A stretch of 64,000 nt of DNA from Lachnospiraceae bacterium (GCA_910576125.1 CAJTHM010000024.1:19941-83940); one strand, 5' to 3'. Shown: positions 41,401 to 50,605, counted from the stretch's first letter. Notes: generated from the letters alone by a model not told the origin. Program-made: numbers and translations.

Positions 41401-42153
41401 ATGAAACGTTTGCTCATAGTGGAAGACGATGCGGAAAACAATCAGATGATCAGGGAATACCTGGAGTCCCACGGCTATGCCTGTGTTCAGGCCTATTCCG
41501 GCAGCGAGGGGAAACTGTTGTTCTCCCTGGAGAAATTCGACCTGGTGCTGCTGGATCTGATGCTGCCGGGAGTGCCGGGGGAGGAGCTTGTAGGCCTTTT
41601 TTCCGGAAAAGCGCCTGTCATCGTGCTGTCGGCCAGGGACGGACTGGACAGCAAGGTAAAGGTGCTCTCGGACGGCGCTGACGACTATATCTGCAAGCCT
41701 TTCGATCTGCCGGAACTATTGGTGCGGATTCAGGTGCAGCTGCGCAGACAGGACAGGGCGGCGGAGACAATGGGGGAAAGGCAACCCATGGAAAAGGATC
41801 ATTCCATGGAAAAGGAGCATTCCATGGAAAGGGAACGCTCCAGGTCAGATTCCGGCGGGCAGGTTTACAGGTACAGAGAATGGACGCTGAATCCGGATAC
41901 CCAGGAAATGACAGCCGCCGGAAAGCCGGTTGCCCTGACGCGTCATGAATTCCTGATACTGGAGCTCTTCATCCGCAATCCGAAACGTGTGTTCTCGAAG
42001 CAGATGATATATGAATACGCCTGGAGCGAGGAGTATCTGGCCGAGGACAAGACCATCAATGTCCATATCAGCAATATCCGCGGGAAGCTGAAAGAGAGCG
42101 GCACGGATACATACATCCAGACGGTATGGGGGCTTGGGTTCAAGCTGACCTGA
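41401..42153 (+). CDS. OmpR-type response regulator
   Basis: 250 residues. The receiver (LLIVEDDAENNQMIREYLES) has phospho-acceptor D52 in FDLVLLDLMLPGVPG and lysine 99 in DYICKPFDLPELL. The C-terminal winged helix is QEMTAAGKPVALTRHEFLIL, then NVHISNIRGKLKESG and YIQTVWGLGFKLT. The linker (about 128-148) contains three tandem 6-residue units HSMEK(D/E), encoded by an 18-bp repeat. The gene heads a module with an ABC transporter and a histidine kinase, like the sensors of peptide-antibiotic resistance. Confidence 0.92.
   Translation: MKRLLIVEDDAENNQMIREYLESHGYACVQAYSGSEGKLLFSLEKFDLVLLDLMLPGVPGEELVGLFSGKAPVIVLSARDGLDSKVKVLSDGADDYICKPFDLPELLVRIQVQLRRQDRAAETMGERQPMEKDHSMEKEHSMERERSRSDSGGQVYRYREWTLNPDTQEMTAAGKPVALTRHEFLILELFIRNPKRVFSKQMIYEYAWSEEYLAEDKTINVHISNIRGKLKESGTDTYIQTVWGLGFKLT
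41785..41838 (+). repeat. Three tandem 18-bp units in response-regulator linker
   Basis: Three 18-base units (41785-41802, 41803-41820, 41821-41838), each TCC/CCC-ATGGAA-A-G-G-, with core CATTCCATGGAAAA where units meet. In this gene the frame reads SMEK-(D/E)-H. The same core recurs in the ABC ATPase and DUF2953 genes. Confidence 0.85.
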
Positions 42154-42256
42154 AGCTACAGCAGATAAATCTTTAACCTTTCTTTACCTTTTTTGAGCGA
42201 TTTTTTAACTTTTATGGTTCAGAATGAATCCCAGAACAAGAAAGGAGAAATGTCAG

Positions 42257-43258
42257 ATGGAGAAAGGACAGGAAACGTTCGCTGTAGAGACCTTATCGCT
42301 GACCAAAGTCTATGACGGCAAGGCCGCAGTGAACCATTTGAACATGCAAGTGCGGGAACGGGCCATCTACGGATTCATAGGAAGAAATGGGGCCGGAAAG
42401 TCCACTACCCTGAAAATGATTTGCGGCCTGGCCAGGCCTACGGAAGGGGAAATCCGGCTGTTCGGAAAGACCGCGGACAATCCCTGCGCCGCCAGACGGA
42501 TCGGGAGCCTGATTGAATCCACAGGCCTGTATCCCAAGATGAGCGCAAGACAGAACCTGATCATGAAAGCCAGGTGCATGGGGCTGACGGATGAAAGCCA
42601 GGTGGACGCGGCTCTAAACATTACAGGGCTGGCGGATACCGGCAAGAAAATGGTGAGGCATTTTTCCATGGGGATGAAGCAGCGGCTGGGCGTTGCGCTG
42701 GCCCTTTTGGGGAATCCGGACCTGCTGATTCTGGACGAGCCTATCAACGGCCTGGATCCCGAGGGAATCAGAGAGGTGCGCCAGCTCCTGCTGACCCTGT
42801 GCGAGGAGGGGAAGACCATCATCGTCAGTTCCCATATCCTGGGGGAACTGAGCAAAATCGCCACCCATTACGGCATCATCAAGGAAGGAAATCTGGTAGA
42901 GCAGATAGACCAGGAGAGTCTGGAGCGGAAGTGCAAGGATTATTTCCAGATAGAAGTGGACGACTGCAGGCGGGCTCTTCCGCTTTTGCTGGAGCGGATG
43001 CCGGGACTTCAGACCGAGGTGCCGGAGGGAGGCCTGATTCGAATCTATGATCTGAGCGACAGCGCCTGGGTGAATAAGCTTCTGATTGAAAATCAGGTAC
43101 AGGTCTATGCATCCGGCTTCCATCACATGGATCTGGAGGAATATTTCCTGAACCGTATGGACGATCCGGAGAACGGAAGAAAGGCATTCCACGGAAAAAA
43201 GGCATTCCACGGAAAAAAGGCATTCCGTGGAGAAAAGGAGGGCGAGAGACATGTTTAA
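42257..43258 (+). CDS. ABC transporter ATPase (bacitracin-resistance type)
   Basis: 333 residues. Walker A GFIGRNGAGKSTTLKMICGL (about 39-58), signature HFSMGMKQRLGVALALLGNP, Walker B DLLILDEPINGLDPEGIRE and H-loop TIIVSSHILGELSKIATHYG. This is the BcrA/ABC-2-type ATPase plan. The C-terminal tail (about 307-326) consists of three 18-bp repeats, read here as KAFHGK. ATG 42257 follows AAAGGAG. It overlaps the permease gene by 8 bases. AT-rich sequence with short T runs lies at 42170-42215, between it and the regulator gene. Confidence 0.9.
   Translation: MEKGQETFAVETLSLTKVYDGKAAVNHLNMQVRERAIYGFIGRNGAGKSTTLKMICGLARPTEGEIRLFGKTADNPCAARRIGSLIESTGLYPKMSARQNLIMKARCMGLTDESQVDAALNITGLADTGKKMVRHFSMGMKQRLGVALALLGNPDLLILDEPINGLDPEGIREVRQLLLTLCEEGKTIIVSSHILGELSKIATHYGIIKEGNLVEQIDQESLERKCKDYFQIEVDDCRRALPLLLERMPGLQTEVPEGGLIRIYDLSDSAWVNKLLIENQVQVYASGFHHMDLEEYFLNRMDDPENGRKAFHGKKAFHGKKAFRGEKEGERHV
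43181..43234 (+). repeat. Three tandem 18-bp units at ABC ATPase 3' end
   Basis: Units AAGGCATTCCACGGAAAA at 43181-43198, 43199-43216 and a variant at 43217-43234. The core CATTCCACGGAAAA differs at one base from the response-regulator core CATTCCATGGAAAA but is read in another frame (AFHGK instead of SMEK). Confidence 0.85.
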
Positions 43259-44099
43259 TCTGCTGCGTATGGATTTGTACCGGATGAAGAGGAGTAAGTT
43301 CATTTATATATGCTTTGCCTGCCTGCTGCTTGTGATTCTGCTGTGCTATGTGATGGTCTATCTGGTCATCACGCCCAAAGGGCAGGAGATTGCGACGAAA
43401 ATCGGGATGGTGGAAATCGATACCGGGCATGAAATATCCCTGGCAGTAGCGGATGAAAAAGAGAGTTTCAATGAAAAAAACGCATTGCTGGAAAATGTGA
43501 CTTTGCTGGATATGTACAGGGAGTCCAACATGGACGGCGGGGGGTATCTTGTCGTTTTCGGAATCGCTGTGACCCTGCTGGTGTGCGGCGATTATCAGGG
43601 AGGCTTCATAAAGAACATCATGACGATTCATAAGGAACGCTGGACCTATATCGGCGGCAAGCTGATGGCGGCAGGCATCCTGAATTTCCTGTACCTGGTC
43701 CTGAGCTTTGTCTTCAATATGCTGATGAATCTGCTCTTCGGCAATCTGGTGCCGGCAGCCCCCTGGGGCGGGCTAGTTTTTTATCTGGTATGGGTGTGGC
43801 TGGTGTCCATGGCCTTTGCCGCGCTGATTATCATGCTCTGCGTATTCAGCCGCAGCACTGCCATAGGCGTGACAGGGGCTATATTATTGGGAAGCGGTCT
43901 GGTGGTATCGATCCTTTCCTCCATCACAAATCAGTTCAATCTGAGTGGCTGGACGGAATATACGCTTTATTATAATATTACTTACGGCCCTTCCGCATAT
44001 ACATCCATGGCGGATCTGCGGGCGGCGGCAGTGGGGCTGGTATTTCTGGTTCTTTATTCCATAGTGGCGGGAATCGCGCTGATGAAACGTGATATCTGA
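43251..44099 (+). CDS. ABC-2 type permease
   Basis: 282 residues with six hydrophobic helices: FIYICFACLLLVILLCYVMV at the N-terminus, an extracellular loop (about 50-90), GGYLVVFGIAVTLLVCGDYQ, FLYLVLSFVFNMLMNLLFG, AFAALIIMLCVFSRSTAIGV and LVFLVLYSIVAGIALMKRDI. This is the partner of the preceding ATPase. ATG 43251 follows AAAAGGAGGG. A histidine kinase gene starts 16 bases after its stop. Confidence 0.85.
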   Translation: MFNLLRMDLYRMKRSKFIYICFACLLLVILLCYVMVYLVITPKGQEIATKIGMVEIDTGHEISLAVADEKESFNEKNALLENVTLLDMYRESNMDGGGYLVVFGIAVTLLVCGDYQGGFIKNIMTIHKERWTYIGGKLMAAGILNFLYLVLSFVFNMLMNLLFGNLVPAAPWGGLVFYLVWVWLVSMAFAALIIMLCVFSRSTAIGVTGAILLGSGLVVSILSSITNQFNLSGWTEYTLYYNITYGPSAYTSMADLRAAAVGLVFLVLYSIVAGIALMKRDI

Positions 44100-44115
44100 A
44101 AAGGAGAAAGATAAC

Positions 44116-45006
44116 ATGTGGATACTTCTGGCAGTCGTCTGTTCGCTCTGTCTTGGTATGGCTTTCAGCCTTATACGGAATCAAACAGAACTTCGCTCTT
44201 TTTGCCGTCAATTGGACGAGATTTCGGAAGGGAGCCATATGGAGCTGACGGCAAACTGCCGTCAGAGGCAGCTGCTGGCTCTGTGCCGGAAGCTGAACCA
44301 TATCCTGCGCGGCAAAGACAGGAACCATCTCCAGTACGAGAAAGCGGAGACGCTGCTAAAGCAGAACATCACCAGCCTGGCCCATGATATACGGACGCCC
44401 CTCACCGGGGCGCTGGGGTATGTGCAGCTGGCGCAGGAATGCGGGGATTCCGGCAAAAAAGCCCATTATCTTCAGTCAGCGGAAAAAAGGCTGGTGCAGC
44501 TGGAGGATATGCTGGAAGAAATGTTCCTGTACACAAAACTCGCCGCCGGAGATTTCCATCTCTCCGAGGAAAAGATACAGCTGCTGCCCCTTCTCGGCGA
44601 CTGCATGCTGAGCATGTACGCGGAATTTGAAGCGCTTGGGGTCTCCCCTGAAATCAGCTTTGAAGCGGAGAGCTGTTATGTCCGGGCGGACGAGGAGGCC
44701 CTGCGGCGGGTGTTCCTGAACCTGATACAGAATGCGCTGCTCCACGGAAGCGGAGGAATCTCTGTCCGGCAGAGCGGGAACAGTCTGGTATTTGAAAATC
44801 CCATCCCGGAAGGAACTCATCCTGACACGGAACAGCTTTTTGACAGATTCTATAAGAGCAGCCCGGCCAGAGGCAAAGGCTCCTCCGGTCTGGGCCTGTT
44901 CATCGTCCGGGAGCTGATGAGGAAGATGGGAGGGGACGCCGAGGCGGACTTGGGCCAGGATCAGCTGCAAATCACGCTCCATTTCCCGGAAATAAAATTT
45001 TTATAG
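44116..45006 (+). CDS. Sensor histidine kinase, single membrane helix
   Basis: 296 residues. One N-terminal helix (MWILLAVVCSLCLGMAFSLI) and no large sensor domain. The H-box is SLAHDIRTPLTGALGYVQLA (H90), N-box VFLNLIQNALLHG, G-box GKGSSGLGLFIVREL. Such small kinases generally sense through their ABC partner rather than directly, which fits the placement after ATPase and permease. The order regulator-ATPase-permease-kinase separates the two-component partners. Confidence 0.9.
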   Translation: MWILLAVVCSLCLGMAFSLIRNQTELRSFCRQLDEISEGSHMELTANCRQRQLLALCRKLNHILRGKDRNHLQYEKAETLLKQNITSLAHDIRTPLTGALGYVQLAQECGDSGKKAHYLQSAEKRLVQLEDMLEEMFLYTKLAAGDFHLSEEKIQLLPLLGDCMLSMYAEFEALGVSPEISFEAESCYVRADEEALRRVFLNLIQNALLHGSGGISVRQSGNSLVFENPIPEGTHPDTEQLFDRFYKSSPARGKGSSGLGLFIVRELMRKMGGDAEADLGQDQLQITLHFPEIKFL

Positions 45007-45025
45007 TAAAATCTGTAAAAAACTG

Positions 45026-45053
45026 TTGACGCGCGGAAGTTTTATGATATAAT
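45026..45053 (+). promoter_or_regulatory. Promoter of rpsU
   Basis: TTGACG (45026-45031), 16-base spacer, TATAAT (45048-45053). It lies 20 bases after the histidine kinase stop. Confidence 0.8.
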
Positions 45054-45141
45054 AAAAGTTGTGTATAGGCTATATGCGATACATAAAAAATAACCCAATC
45101 AGTCATGTTGCTTGAGGGACTGAAGGGAGGGTCGGGTGGAC

Positions 45142-45318
45142 ATGTCAAACGTAATCGTAAAAGAAAACGAAACATTGGACAGCGCATTGCGCCGTTTCAA
45201 GAGAAGTTGTGCGAAAGCTGGAATCCAGCAGGAGATTCGCAAGCGTGAGCATTACGAGAAACCGAGCGTCAGACGCAAGAAAAAGTCTGAAGCTGCCAGA
45301 AAGCGCAAATATAATTAA
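45142..45318 (+). CDS. rpsU: Ribosomal protein S21
   Basis: 58 residues: MSNVIVKENETLDSALRRFK, then RSCAKAGIQQEIRKREHYEK and PSVRRKKKSEAARKRKYN. This is full-length S21 of the 30S subunit. The ATG at 45142 matches the family start; GTG 45136 is nearer to AAGGGAGG but would add two residues not seen in the family. It has its own promoter and terminator. Confidence 0.97.
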   Translation: MSNVIVKENETLDSALRRFKRSCAKAGIQQEIRKREHYEKPSVRRKKKSEAARKRKYN

Positions 45319-45327
45319 CCTGCTTGT

Positions 45328-45356
45328 CCCCAGCCCCCCAAGGGCTGGGGATTTTG
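45328..45356 (+). terminator. Intrinsic terminator of rpsU
   Basis: CCCCAGCCC (45328-45336) and GGGCTGGGG (45342-45350) with a 5-base loop, followed by ATTTTG. Confidence 0.85.
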
Positions 45357-45455
45357 TATTCATGCTTTTATCCGATTCTGAGGAACAAGGCATATATCCG
45401 GCTGCATTTTCATATTCTAGTGACAAAGATATGGAATATGGAGTGTGGCATTTTT

Positions 45456-46616
45456 ATGTTGAGAAAGAAATCTTTGGCTGCAGCTTTTCTGGCGCTTGCC
45501 ATTTTCCTCTCTGCCATATTGCCTGTAAGCGCTAACGTAGCGGTCTCTGCCCCGTCTGTCATCCTGATAGAGAGCTCCACCGGCCAGGTGATTTACGAGC
45601 TTAATTCCACGGAGCGCAGGAGCCCGGCCAGCATCACCAAGATCATGACGCTCCTGCTCACTTTCGAGGCCATTGACAGCGGCAAGATAAGCCTGACGGA
45701 TCAGGTAATCACCAGCGAGCATGCCAGTTCCATGGGCGGCTCCCAGGTATATCTGGCAGAGGGAGAGACCCAGACGCTGGACACTATGATCAAGTGCATC
45801 GCAATCTCCTCCGGCAATGACGCCAGCGTGGCGGTGGCGGAGCACATAGCGGGCAGCGAGGAGGCGTTCGTGGCCCTGATGAACGAAAAGGCCGCCGAAC
45901 TGGGCATGGCAGATACACATTTCGAGGACTGCTGCGGCCTGAGCGATTCCGACAATCATTACACCTCCGCCAAAGACGTGGCCATCATGTCAAGGGAACT
46001 GACCACCAAGTATCCGGATGTCTTCCACTATACCACCATCTGGATGGAGGACATCACCCATGAGACCAGACAGGGTACGTCGAACTTTACCCTGAGCAGC
46101 ACCAACAAGCTGCTGAAGCAGTATCAGTGGACGACAGGCCTGAAGACAGGATCTACTTCAAAGGCGAAATACTGCTTTGCGGCCACGGCCTCCAAGGACG
46201 GCATTGACCTGATTGCCGTGGTGATGGGGGCTCCGGACTATAAGACACGCTTTGGAGACGCCCAGACGCTGCTCACCTACGGCTTTAGCGTGTGCAATCT
46301 GTACATAGACGGGAATCAGGAAACTCTTTCCTCTCTGCCTGTGGAGGGCGGTGTTGCGGAGGAAGCGCCCATCGCCTATCAGGGGGAATTCCGCTATCTG
46401 GACACGGCGGGCAATGATTTAGGCGCGGTGGAAAAAGTGCTGGAACTGCCGGAGATGGTGCGGGCGCCTGTTGAAAATGGCACAGAAGCAGGCAGGGCGC
46501 GCTATCTTCTGAACGGCACGGAAATCGGCAGCGTTCCCATCCTGTTTACGGAAGATGTGGAAAAAGCCGGATATCCGGATTATCTCAGAAAAATATTCGG
46601 CTTTTTCCTTTTGTGA
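45456..46616 (+). CDS. D-alanyl-D-alanine carboxypeptidase (S11, DacF-like)
   Basis: 386 residues. The signal peptide is LRKKSLAAAFLALAIFLSAI with cleavage near VSA-NV. The penicillin-binding motifs are SITK at 59-62 (SPASITKIMTLLL), SGN at 119-121 (AISSGNDASVAVAE) and KTG in TTGLKTGSTSKAKYC. A C-terminal beta domain (about 275-360) and a hydrophobic end (YLRKIFGFFLL) for membrane attachment complete it. It trims the terminal D-Ala of peptidoglycan stems outside the cell. ATG 45456 is chosen to start the signal peptide; ATG 45438 is possible. A terminator overlaps its last codons. Confidence 0.92.
   Translation: MLRKKSLAAAFLALAIFLSAILPVSANVAVSAPSVILIESSTGQVIYELNSTERRSPASITKIMTLLLTFEAIDSGKISLTDQVITSEHASSMGGSQVYLAEGETQTLDTMIKCIAISSGNDASVAVAEHIAGSEEAFVALMNEKAAELGMADTHFEDCCGLSDSDNHYTSAKDVAIMSRELTTKYPDVFHYTTIWMEDITHETRQGTSNFTLSSTNKLLKQYQWTTGLKTGSTSKAKYCFAATASKDGIDLIAVVMGAPDYKTRFGDAQTLLTYGFSVCNLYIDGNQETLSSLPVEGGVAEEAPIAYQGEFRYLDTAGNDLGAVEKVLELPEMVRAPVENGTEAGRARYLLNGTEIGSVPILFTEDVEKAGYPDYLRKIFGFFLL
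46560..46612 (+). terminator. Terminator overlapping the end of the carboxypeptidase gene
   Basis: GAAAAAGCCG (46560-46569) and CGGCTTTTTC (46598-46607) pair, followed by CTTTT. The stem lies within the last codons of the gene, 4 bases before the TGA. Confidence 0.6.
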
Positions 46617-46719
46617 TTTTATGATATAATGTCCTTGTTCAGGGCAGGGAACGGCCGGACGGCTTCGGCTGCCAAGAGAAGAACCTTAGTCGTCCGGCAG
46701 GCTCAAAGAAAGGAAATCC

Positions 46720-47595
46720 ATGACAGATATCTTGTTTACTATCATTATAGCTGCGGCACTGATTTTATTCTGGGTCATGCTCTACGACACGAACCATTTC
46801 GTGGTCAGGAAGCATACCGTGACGGATTCGCGCATCAGACGCAGCTGCAGAGCAGTTCTTTTGACGGATTTACATAATAAATGCTACGGAAAAGAGAACG
46901 AAAGGCTTCTTGCGGCGATTCATGACCAGAAGCCGGATTTCATTCTGATTGCAGGCGATCTCCTGACCGCCAACACGAAAGCGCCGCTGGAACCTCCCCT
47001 GCTGCTGCTGCAGAATCTGGTAAAGGATTACCCCGTATATTATGCCAACGGAAACCATGAGCAGCGGCTGCGCATATCGCCCAGATTTTATGGAAAAATG
47101 GAAAAGCGGTATCGAAAGGCATTAAAGCGGATAGGCTTAGAGCCCATGGTCAACAGTCATGTGAACCTGCCGGAATTCGGAATCGCCGTCTACGGAGCTG
47201 AAATCGATATGGAGTACTATAAGCGTTTCCATATCAGGAAGATGCCCCCGGAGTATATGCCTCGGATTTTAGGACAGGCCTCCGGGGACGCGTATACCGT
47301 ACTGCTGGCCCACAATCCGGATTATTTCCCCCAGTATGCCGCCTGGGGCGCCGATCTGACGCTTTCCGGCCATGTACACGGCGGAGTGGCCAGGGTTCCC
47401 GTCTGGGGAAAAGGCGTGCTTGCGCCCAGCTGGCATGTCTTCCCCAAATATGACGGTGGAATCTTCCGGGAGGGGAGCGCCGTCATGGTACTGAGCAGGG
47501 GACTTGGAAGCCACACCATCCCTGTGAGGGTCTTCAATCCCGGAGAACTCTGGGTGCTGGACTTCCAGCCGGAGGAAACGGATGTTCTTTCTTGA
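46720..47595 (+). CDS. Membrane-anchored metallophosphoesterase (YkuE-like)
   Basis: 291 residues. An N-terminal helix (ILFTIIIAAALILFWVMLY) anchors a calcineurin-like domain: AVLLTDLHNKCYG (D-x-H), FILIAGDLLT (GD), YANGNHEQRL (GNHE), LLAHNPDYFPQYA and LTLSGHVHGGVARV (GHxH). The fold is that of YkuE/UDP-2,3-diacylglucosamine pyrophosphatase-like enzymes; the substrate is unknown, possibly lipid-linked given the anchor. AAAGGAAATCC precedes the ATG. A TATAAT at 46625-46630 may be its -10 box. Confidence 0.88.
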   Translation: MTDILFTIIIAAALILFWVMLYDTNHFVVRKHTVTDSRIRRSCRAVLLTDLHNKCYGKENERLLAAIHDQKPDFILIAGDLLTANTKAPLEPPLLLLQNLVKDYPVYYANGNHEQRLRISPRFYGKMEKRYRKALKRIGLEPMVNSHVNLPEFGIAVYGAEIDMEYYKRFHIRKMPPEYMPRILGQASGDAYTVLLAHNPDYFPQYAAWGADLTLSGHVHGGVARVPVWGKGVLAPSWHVFPKYDGGIFREGSAVMVLSRGLGSHTIPVRVFNPGELWVLDFQPEETDVLS

Positions 47596-47666
47596 AAAGC
47601 CGTGTCAAAAGAGGTAAAATGATATCTTGGGCCGCAGAATAAAAAAGGCCCCCGTGCGAGGAGACA

Positions 47667-48419
47667 ATGGCGATACCGATAAAGCTGGAAGCATTCGAGG
47701 GCCCCCTGGACCTTCTGCTTCATCTGATTGAAAAAAATAAGATTGACATCTATGATATCCCCATCGTAGAAATCACGGCGCAGTATCTGGACTACATCAA
47801 GCAGATGGAGACGGACGACATGAACGTGATGAGCGAGTTCCTTGTGATGGCGGCTACTCTGATTGACATTAAATGCAAAATGCTGCTCCCCAAGGAAGTG
47901 GACGAGACCGGCGAGGAGGAAGACCCCAGGGCCGAGCTGGTGCAGAAGCTCCTGGAATACAAGCTCTATAAATATATGTCGCTGGAGCTGCGGGACCGCC
48001 AGGTGGACGCGGCGAAGAATCTCTACCGGGAGCAGAAGCTTCCGCCGGAAGTGGCGCTGTACAAGCCTCCGCTGGACTATGAGCAGCTAATCGGGGATAT
48101 GACGCTGAACCGTCTGCATGAAATCTTCAAGACGATCATCCGGCGGCAGGAGGATAAGATAGACCCTATCCGAAGCCGCTACGGCAATATCGAAAAGGAA
48201 GAGATTGATATGGACGTAAAGCTGCTTTACGTGGAGGCCTATGCCAGGGAGCACGGACATTTCAGCTTCCGGAAGCTGATGGAGAAGCAGGCCAGCAAGA
48301 TGGAGGTTATCGTTACCTTTCTGATTATCCTGGAGCTCATGAAGACGGGACGGATCACTATCAGCCAGGAGAATCTTTTTGACGATATCATGATAACGTG
48401 GATGCCTGTTCCCGCCTGA
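47667..48419 (+). CDS. scpA: Segregation and condensation protein A
   Basis: 250 residues. The kleisin signature is KLEAFEGPLDLLLHLIEKNK, then DIYDIPIVEITAQYLDYIKQ and FLVMAATLIDIKCKMLLPKE. A C-terminal winged helix ends LKTGRITISQENLFDDI-like (MKTGRITISQENLFDDIMI). ScpA bridges the heads of the SMC dimer and binds ScpB, giving the bacterial condensin. ATG 47667 follows GAGGAGAC. scpB follows after 106 bases. Confidence 0.95.
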   Translation: MAIPIKLEAFEGPLDLLLHLIEKNKIDIYDIPIVEITAQYLDYIKQMETDDMNVMSEFLVMAATLIDIKCKMLLPKEVDETGEEEDPRAELVQKLLEYKLYKYMSLELRDRQVDAAKNLYREQKLPPEVALYKPPLDYEQLIGDMTLNRLHEIFKTIIRRQEDKIDPIRSRYGNIEKEEIDMDVKLLYVEAYAREHGHFSFRKLMEKQASKMEVIVTFLIILELMKTGRITISQENLFDDIMITWMPVPA

Positions 48420-48525
48420 CATAAGAAAGGCTAAAGCACAGGCCGGACAGAATCCAGGGCCTGCGCAGAGAATTCGGTACATATCATCTGTGCCCGAAAG
48501 ACCGGGACAGGAAGGAGCTGCGGAA

Positions 48526-49095
48526 ATGAAGAGGACAAGAGCGGAGGCGGTCATCGAGGCGGTGCTGTTCACCATGGGAGAATCCGTGGAAATCAGCCGC
48601 CTGGCCGATGTGATAGAAGAAGACGTAAAAGCGGTAAAAGATATCCTGAAAGACATGGAGAATCGCTACGCCAGAGAGGACAGAGGCATTACCCTGGTTC
48701 ATTTCGAGGATGCCGTGCAGCTGTGCACCAAGGAGGATATGTACGAATATCTGGTGAAGATTGCCAAAGCCCCGAAGAAAATGAACCTGACCGACACTGT
48801 GCTGGAGACCCTTTCCATCATTGCCTACAAGCAACCCGTCACCAGAGTGGAGATAGAGCGGGTGAGAGGCGTCAACTGTGACCACGCTATCAACAAGCTG
48901 CTGGAATACGACCTGATTACGGAGCTGGGGCGGCTGGACGCGCCCGGGAGGCCGCTGTTGTTCGGCACCACGGAACAGTTCCTGCGCTGCTTCGGCGTAG
49001 GGAAGCTGGACGAGCTGCCGGAGCTGAATCCTGTCCAGATAGAGGAGTTCAAGCAGCAGGCCGAGGCCGAGGTGCAGCTTCAGCTGGATGTCTGA
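48526..49095 (+). CDS. scpB: Segregation and condensation protein B
   Basis: 189 residues with two winged-helix domains: RAEAVIEAVLFTMGESVEIS, and VLETLSIIAYKQPVTRVEIE followed by RVRGVNCDHAINKLLEYDLI and LDAPGRPLLFGTTEQFLRCF, the family hallmark. ScpB dimers bind ScpA and regulate SMC ATPase. ATG 48526 follows AAGGAGCTG; the frame upstream has no good start. Confidence 0.95.
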   Translation: MKRTRAEAVIEAVLFTMGESVEISRLADVIEEDVKAVKDILKDMENRYAREDRGITLVHFEDAVQLCTKEDMYEYLVKIAKAPKKMNLTDTVLETLSIIAYKQPVTRVEIERVRGVNCDHAINKLLEYDLITELGRLDAPGRPLLFGTTEQFLRCFGVGKLDELPELNPVQIEEFKQQAEAEVQLQLDV

Positions 49096-49167
49096 AGATA
49101 TGGAATAAAGTGCATTTCAATAAAAAAAGCCTCATATATTATTAAAAATCCCATTGGAAGTAAAACG

Positions 49168-50520
49168 ATGAAAATGCGGATGAAAAAAATAATAGGAGGC
49201 TTTTTTTGTGTCTGCTGCCTGCTGTTCTCCCAGATGACCTTGCGGACGGAAGCAGCAGAACCGGTCTCAAGCCCTCCCGAGGAGACTTCTCTCTATGCCA
49301 CGGCCGCAGTCCTGATGGACGCCGATTCCGGGCGGGTGCTCTACGGAAAGAATGAGGACGCCGTCATGGCCATGGCCAGCACCACGAAAATCATGACCTG
49401 CATCCTAGTCCTGGAGAACGCCTCCCTGGACGAGACCCTCACTGCGTCCGCCTATGCCGCCAGCATGCCGAAAGTCAAGCTGTACATACAAAAAGGAGAG
49501 CGGTATACAATCCGCGACCTGCTCCACTCCCTGATGCTGGAATCCCATAATGACACTGCGGTGGCCCTGGCCGAATACATAGGCAAACAGCATCTGCCTG
49601 CGGAGCTTCGGGATAAGGATACGGCTGAATATACGGCAGAAGAGAGCAAGCTGGCCGTGGCGGCATTCGCCGCCCTGATGAATGATAAGGCTGCGGAGCT
49701 GGGCTGCGAAAATACCTGGTTCATCACGCCGAACGGCCTGGATGCCACCGAGAGCATCTCGCTCGAAGACGGAAGTATAGTACAAAAGGAACATTGCACC
49801 ACAGCCGCGGAGCTGGCACGCATCCTGTCCTATTGTATCAGGGAATCGCCTAAGAGTCAGGACTTTCTGGACATCACACGCACACAGAATTACAGCTTTT
49901 CTGCCAACAGCCGCAGCTATTCCTGTGTCAACCACAATGCTTTCCTGACTATGATGGACGGTGCGCTCACCGGAAAGACGGGTTTTACCAACAAAGCGGG
50001 ATACTGCTATGTAGGCGCGCTGACCCGGGACGGCAGAACCTTCGTGGTGGCGTTGCTGGCCTGCGGCTGGCCCAATAATAAAGGCTATAAATGGGCGGAT
50101 ACCAAGAAACTGATGCAGTACGGCCTCGACAATTATTTCTACAGAAGTTTATCCGCGGAGGATGCTGCCTTTGATGAAAATGTCCTCTCGCCCATCCCTG
50201 TGCGGAACGGGCAGACCGCCGTCCTGAACGATACCGCTTACACATCTGTCGGCAGAGGGGACAGCGAAACGGAAGGGGAAGAGGAAAAATGGCCGGAGGG
50301 GCTGTTGCTGCGCCCGGACGAGAAGATTTACGTGAAATACAGCGCCAAAAATGTGCTGACAGCTCCTGTGGAGCGCGGCACTGTGGTTGGGAGTATCGAT
50401 TATATCGTGGACGACACCATATATAAGAGAGAAAGCATCATCACAAAGGATTCCGTGGAAGCCATTGATCTGAAATGGTGCGCGGTACAGATCTGGAACC
50501 GATTCCTGTGCACCAGATGA
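49168..50520 (+). CDS. D-alanyl-D-alanine carboxypeptidase (S11, DacB-like)
   Basis: 450 residues. The signal peptide is MKKIIGGFFCVCCLLFSQMT, cleaved near TEA-AEP. Motifs: STTK at 71-74 (AMASTTKIMTCIL), SHN in MLESHNDTAVALAEYIG, KTG in LTGKTGFTNKAGYCYVGA. A C-terminal domain (about 330-450) carries a conserved KYSAKNVLTAPVERGTVVGS. The scpA-scpB-carboxypeptidase order is conserved in clostridia. It is a second S11 enzyme besides the one at 45456; such paralogues often act in vegetative growth versus sporulation. No strong ribosome-binding site precedes the ATG. Confidence 0.92.
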   Translation: MKMRMKKIIGGFFCVCCLLFSQMTLRTEAAEPVSSPPEETSLYATAAVLMDADSGRVLYGKNEDAVMAMASTTKIMTCILVLENASLDETLTASAYAASMPKVKLYIQKGERYTIRDLLHSLMLESHNDTAVALAEYIGKQHLPAELRDKDTAEYTAEESKLAVAAFAALMNDKAAELGCENTWFITPNGLDATESISLEDGSIVQKEHCTTAAELARILSYCIRESPKSQDFLDITRTQNYSFSANSRSYSCVNHNAFLTMMDGALTGKTGFTNKAGYCYVGALTRDGRTFVVALLACGWPNNKGYKWADTKKLMQYGLDNYFYRSLSAEDAAFDENVLSPIPVRNGQTAVLNDTAYTSVGRGDSETEGEEEKWPEGLLLRPDEKIYVKYSAKNVLTAPVERGTVVGSIDYIVDDTIYKRESIITKDSVEAIDLKWCAVQIWNRFLCTR

Positions 50521-50529
50521 AAATTATAC

Positions 50530-50558
50530 TTGCCTGTAAACGCAATATGATATATAAT
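50530..50558 (+). promoter_or_regulatory. Promoter of zapA
   Basis: TTGCCT (50530-50535), 17-base spacer, TATAAT (50553-50558). Confidence 0.75.
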
Positions 50559-50605
50559 GTGAATGAACAAAAGGGAAACGTATTTTCACAAAGGGGTGTG
50601 GGGGC

